Shown: positions 5,710 to 7,560 of the stretch, in pieces
How the letters are laid out: each line of letters begins with the position of its first letter
Numbering within the stretch: position 1 is the first letter of the stretch
DNA from: Candidatus Woesearchaeota archaeon
GTDB taxonomy: Archaea > Nanobdellota > Nanobdellia > Woesearchaeales > WJKL01
Reading direction: 5' to 3'
NCBI GenBank assembly: GCA_019322455.1
Contig: JAHWIT010000063.1
Coordinates: 1 to 7,560, forward strand
DNA: 7,560 nucleotides
The notes under the pieces: model-generated
The model's input: the letters and a program-made list of their open reading frames with translations, nothing else
The model's database searches: none
Told to the model about the DNA's origin: nothing
Made by a program: the position numbers and the translations under genes

Positions 5710-5730
5710 TAAAATTGCTACGCAATTTTA
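5710..5730. repeat. Perfect inverted repeat, 9-bp arms, 3-nt loop
   Basis: TAAAATTGC and GCAATTTTA are exact reverse complements around TAC. It lies about 35 bp past the SRP54 stop on the minus strand, so it could be a termination or RNA-stabilising hairpin for SRP54. It could also belong to an inserted palindromic element together with the repeat at 5675-5694. Confidence 0.65.
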
Positions 5731-5764
5731 GTCCCTTAATTATAAACTTTTCATTAATTAACTC

Positions 5765-7114
5765 TTACATTCCAGGTAATTTACCTTTAAACTGCTTCAT
5801 TAGTTTGTCCATGTTCTTTCCTTTGCCTTTAAGCATCTTTACCATTTTCTTGCTCATTCTGTATTGTTTGATTAGCTCTCTTATGGTTTTTGAAGAAACT
5901 CCACTGCCTTTTGCGATTCTGTCAATTCTAGAAGAGGATATCTTATCCGGCTCTTCAAGCTCTTCCTGCGTCATTGAATCCATTGCGTGTTTCCATTGTT
6001 TTAATTTTCCTTCCTGAACATCAAGCATTTCCTTGGGAAGCTTTAACTGGCCCATTCCAGGAACCATTTCCATTATTTTTCTTAATGAGCCCATTTTCTT
6101 CATTGCTGCCATTTGTTCATATAGGTCTAACAAAGTGAAGTCTCCTTTAAGCAGTCTCTTGCTAAGGTCTTCTGCCTGCTCCTCAGGCATTGCTTCTCTT
6201 GCTTTTTCTAATAATGCCTGTATATCTCCCATGCCAAGCATTCTTCCAACAAATCCTGAAGGGTTAAAGGTTTCTAGATCATCTATTTTCTCTCCTACTC
6301 CTATAAATTTAATTGGAGCTTGCGTAGCTGCACAAGCAGTTAATGCTCCTCCACCTTTTGCTGTTCCGTCCATTTTAGTTACTACAACACCTGTAATCTT
6401 AGCGTTTTCATGGAAAACTTCTGCTTGTTTCTGGGCTGCTTGTCCAATATCAGCAGAAATTATCAATAAGTTTTCATCTGGTTCTATTGTTTTGTATAGA
6501 TGCCTTATTTCTTTTATTAATTCATCTGATAAAGCATCTCTACCAGCTGTGTCTATGATTAGAATATCATATTTATTAAATTCAGATTCGTATTTTCTGT
6601 AGATTTTAATTGGATCTTTTTCTTTTTTTTCAATAAAACAAGGCATGTTTATTTGCTTGGAAACTTGAGCTAACTGCTCTGGAGCAGCTGGTCTATGGAC
6701 ATCTAAGCCTAAAGAAGCAACCTTATACCCTCTTTTTTGGAAATATTTTCCTAGTTTGCCAATAGAAGTTGTTTTACCTGAGCCAAACAGGCCTGTCATC
6801 ATTATTTTGAATGGCTTTTTCTTTTGTATCTTTACTTCTGCCTGCTTTTCTCCTAAGAATTTAACTAATTCTTCATAAACAATATTAACTAAATGCTCTT
6901 TTTTAGTTAATCCAGAAGGTGTTTCTTGTTTTAATGCTCTTGTTTTGATTTCCTTTGTTAATTCAAATACTAGTTTAACATTAACATCTGACTGTAATAA
7001 GGCTTTTTGGATATCTTTAATTAATTCATTGACTAGTTTTTCATCTACAAAAACTGATTTTGCTATCTTTGATAATGTATTTTTTAATGATTCTCCTAGT
7101 TTTTCTAGCACCAT
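5765..7114 (-). CDS. srp54: Signal recognition particle protein SRP54 (Ffh homologue), GTPase
   Basis: SRP54 binds 7S/SRP RNA and signal peptides of nascent chains in the cytoplasm and hands ribosomes to the FtsY receptor at the membrane. The 449 residues show the full layout: helical N domain (about 1-95), G domain (about 100-295), and methionine-rich M domain (about 300-449). G-domain motifs are GLFGSGKTT (108-116), DVHRPAA (138-144), DTAGR (188-192), TKMDGTAKGG (246-255) and the closing GVGEKIDDLETF. The M domain holds the RNA-binding helix-turn-helix SSSRIDRIAKGSG (393-405) and a basic end. Two usually conserved positions differ: Phe110 where Gln is usual in the P-loop, and Val139 where Thr is usual in DTxRPAA. 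The ATG is supported by a TATA element 27 bp upstream. It stands alone, flanked on both sides by inverted repeats. Confidence 0.96.
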   Translation of the reverse strand: MVLEKLGESLKNTLSKIAKSVFVDEKLVNELIKDIQKALLQSDVNVKLVFELTKEIKTRALKQETPSGLTKKEHLVNIVYEELVKFLGEKQAEVKIQKKKPFKIMMTGLFGSGKTTSIGKLGKYFQKRGYKVASLGLDVHRPAAPEQLAQVSKQINMPCFIEKKEKDPIKIYRKYESEFNKYDILIIDTAGRDALSDELIKEIRHLYKTIEPDENLLIISADIGQAAQKQAEVFHENAKITGVVVTKMDGTAKGGGALTACAATQAPIKFIGVGEKIDDLETFNPSGFVGRMLGMGDIQALLEKAREAMPEEQAEDLSKRLLKGDFTLLDLYEQMAAMKKMGSLRKIMEMVPGMGQLKLPKEMLDVQEGKLKQWKHAMDSMTQEELEEPDKISSSRIDRIAKGSGVSSKTIRELIKQYRMSKKMVKMLKGKGKNMDKLMKQFKGKLPGM

Positions 7115-7137
7115 ATCCTAAAAAGAAAATATTTTTG

Positions 7138-7145
7138 TTTATAAA
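7138..7145 (-). promoter_or_regulatory. TATA box of SRP54
   Basis: TTTATAAA, inside the 10-bp palindrome GTTTATAAAC, is centred about 27 bp upstream of the SRP54 ATG. This spacing puts the transcription start at or next to the ATG. An AGGAT just before the ATG is too close to act as a normal SD. The hairpins at 7215-7320 lie upstream of this box and so would not be part of the SRP54 mRNA. Confidence 0.6.
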
Positions 7146-7214
7146 CTTTGGGGTTTTAAAGAGGTTTTAAAAACCACTTATCTTAATATTATTTTCTATA
7201 TTGAAAATAAATAA

Positions 7215-7259
7215 CTCCACTTTTTTGCCTTCTCTTGCATAGTAAGCAAAAAAGTGGAG
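7215..7259. repeat. Inverted repeat with 14-bp perfect arms (hairpin 1)
   Basis: CTCCACTTTTTTGC at 7215-7228 and GCAAAAAAGTGGAG at 7246-7259 are exact reverse complements around a 17-base loop. The stem holds a run of six T/A pairs between GC-containing ends. It lies between the truncated lipoprotein gene and the SRP54 promoter. It may be a termination or 3'-end structure, part of a small RNA, or a dispersed palindromic element. Confidence 0.75.
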
Positions 7260-7273
7260 CCTGAGCGTTTGTG

Positions 7274-7320
7274 CGCATTTTTCTCGCTATAAGATTAAGA
7301 GATATGGCGAGAAAAATGCG
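7274..7320. repeat. Inverted repeat with 14-bp perfect arms (hairpin 2)
   Basis: CGCATTTTTCTCGC at 7274-7287 and GCGAGAAAAATGCG at 7307-7320 are exact reverse complements. As RNA the stem can extend inward by one G-U and three A-U pairs, leaving a loop of about 11 nt. It is 14 bp from hairpin 1 and has the same build, with a T/A run flanked by GC-rich ends, but a different sequence. This pair fills most of the 246-bp gap between SRP54 and the lipoprotein gene. Confidence 0.75.
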
Positions 7321-7352
7321 TTAAATATTTAATAGAAAAATAAATAGTATTG

Positions 7353-7360
7353 AAAAAAAA
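7353..7360 (-). terminator. T8 tract directly after the acidic lipoprotein stop
   Basis: On the minus strand eight T follow the TAA stop at once. This suits an archaeal T-tract terminator for the lipoprotein gene. If it is efficient, the two downstream hairpins would lie outside that mRNA. Confidence 0.5.
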
Positions 7361-7560
7361 TTACCAATCAATTTCATCTAATTCTTTTTCTAGGCTGTCT
7401 AATTCAGAGATATCAAGTTCTTGTTCTAAATCATCAATTTCATCTATTGATGTTTCAATTTCATCAACTGCTGATTGTGTTGTTTCTTTTGCAGGCTCTT
7501 GGGGCTTATACATGTTTTCTATCATCAAGCAGCCTGTTAAACTCAATATAGAAATTATTA
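7361..7560 (-). CDS. Small acidic lipoprotein, 5' end cut by the window edge
   Basis: The frame stays open to the right edge, so the true start lies beyond position 7560; the TTG at 7546 is unlikely to be the start. The 65 visible residues begin with the end of a signal peptide, I-I-S-I-L-S-L-T-G-C, which is a good lipobox. The mature part after the cysteine is 56 residues with 20 Asp/Glu and only three Lys. It ends in repeating leucine/acid units such as DDLEQELD, SELDSLEKELD and a terminal DEIDW, which could form a short coiled coil. I do not recognise a family. It is probably a surface-tethered acidic peptide; ion binding or assembly roles would be guesses. It reads toward SRP54 on the same strand but is separated from it by a T-tract, two hairpins and the SRP54 promoter. 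Confidence 0.7.
   Translation of the reverse strand, partial: IISILSLTGCLMIENMYKPQEPAKETTQSAVDEIETSIDEIDDLEQELDISELDSLEKELDEIDW

Noticed and set aside
5683..5764. Longer homology to SRP54 upstream of the duplicated tail
   Set aside because: By eye only scattered matches continue beyond the 30-base block and the frame is interrupted, so I limit the duplication to 5652-5681.
5616..6017. 133-codon open frame on the plus strand
   Set aside because: It begins in the T-rich terminator tract and runs antisense through the SRP54 M domain. The Phe/Leu-rich product is an artefact of that.
6033..6602. 189-codon open frame on the plus strand
   Set aside because: It lies entirely antisense to SRP54, which has all its motifs. 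The translation has no recognisable domain and has antisense-like composition.
7215..7320. A CRISPR array or tRNA in the repeat-rich gap
   Set aside because: The two hairpins differ in sequence, there are no direct repeats with regular spacers, and no cloverleaf or TPsiC-like segment can be drawn.
7544..7546. TTG as start codon of the right-edge lipoprotein
   Set aside because: It would begin only five residues before the lipobox cysteine and remove the signal peptide. The frame continues open and hydrophobic to the window edge.

Overview
The window looks like about 7.6 kb of an archaeal chromosome. It is AT-rich. Several genes have TATA elements centred about 26-30 bp upstream of the start codon and no Shine-Dalgarno (SD) site, which suggests leaderless transcripts. 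Terminators are mostly bare T-tracts. The gene set also points to archaea: an endonuclease Q (EndoQ) homologue, an SRP54 protein, tiny zinc-ribbon proteins and small lipoproteins. This style suggests a DPANN-type lineage (Woesearchaeota/Pacearchaeota-like), but no rRNA is present and that placement is inference. A bacterial-type cold-shock protein with a perfect SD and a serpin suggest some horizontally acquired genes and a non-hyperthermophilic life.

Layout from left to right. Positions 1-1294 (minus strand) hold an EndoQ-family DNA-repair nuclease with a PCNA-binding-like tail, followed by the possible start of another gene at the window edge. A divergent promoter region (1295-1411) separates it from a plus-strand DUF4382 lipoprotein (1412-1930). 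Next is a plus-strand pair with a 1-nt overlap: a HAD-like protein with an unusual DxH motif (1986-2627) and a family-2 glycosyltransferase (2627-3334). A 40-codon zinc-ribbon protein (3397-3519) comes next and converges on a membrane-anchored serpin on the minus strand (3559-4812).

The serpin shares a short promoter region, with a near-palindromic TATA element, with a divergent 88-codon protein of unknown function (4875-5141). A 39-codon zinc-ribbon protein (5241-5360) lies 23 nt ahead of the cold-shock gene (5384-5575). SRP54 (5765-7114, minus) follows, and the right edge holds a 5'-truncated acidic lipoprotein (7361-7560, minus).

The least ordinary parts are the non-coding stretches on either side of SRP54. 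Downstream of its stop is a second copy of the last ten codons of SRP54 (stop included), in the same orientation and differing almost only at synonymous positions, with two short perfect inverted repeats beside it. Upstream of the SRP54 promoter are two back-to-back hairpins, each with 14-bp perfect arms. These suggest a past recombination, gene replacement or small-element insertion at SRP54, or an undescribed structured RNA or palindromic element family.

No single pathway links the genes. Three encode surface lipoproteins (DUF4382, serpin, acidic lipoprotein), and SRP54 serves general membrane and secretory targeting. The HAD-glycosyltransferase pair may act in glycan or glycolipid synthesis. 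I see no CRISPR array, tRNA, rRNA or transposase gene.
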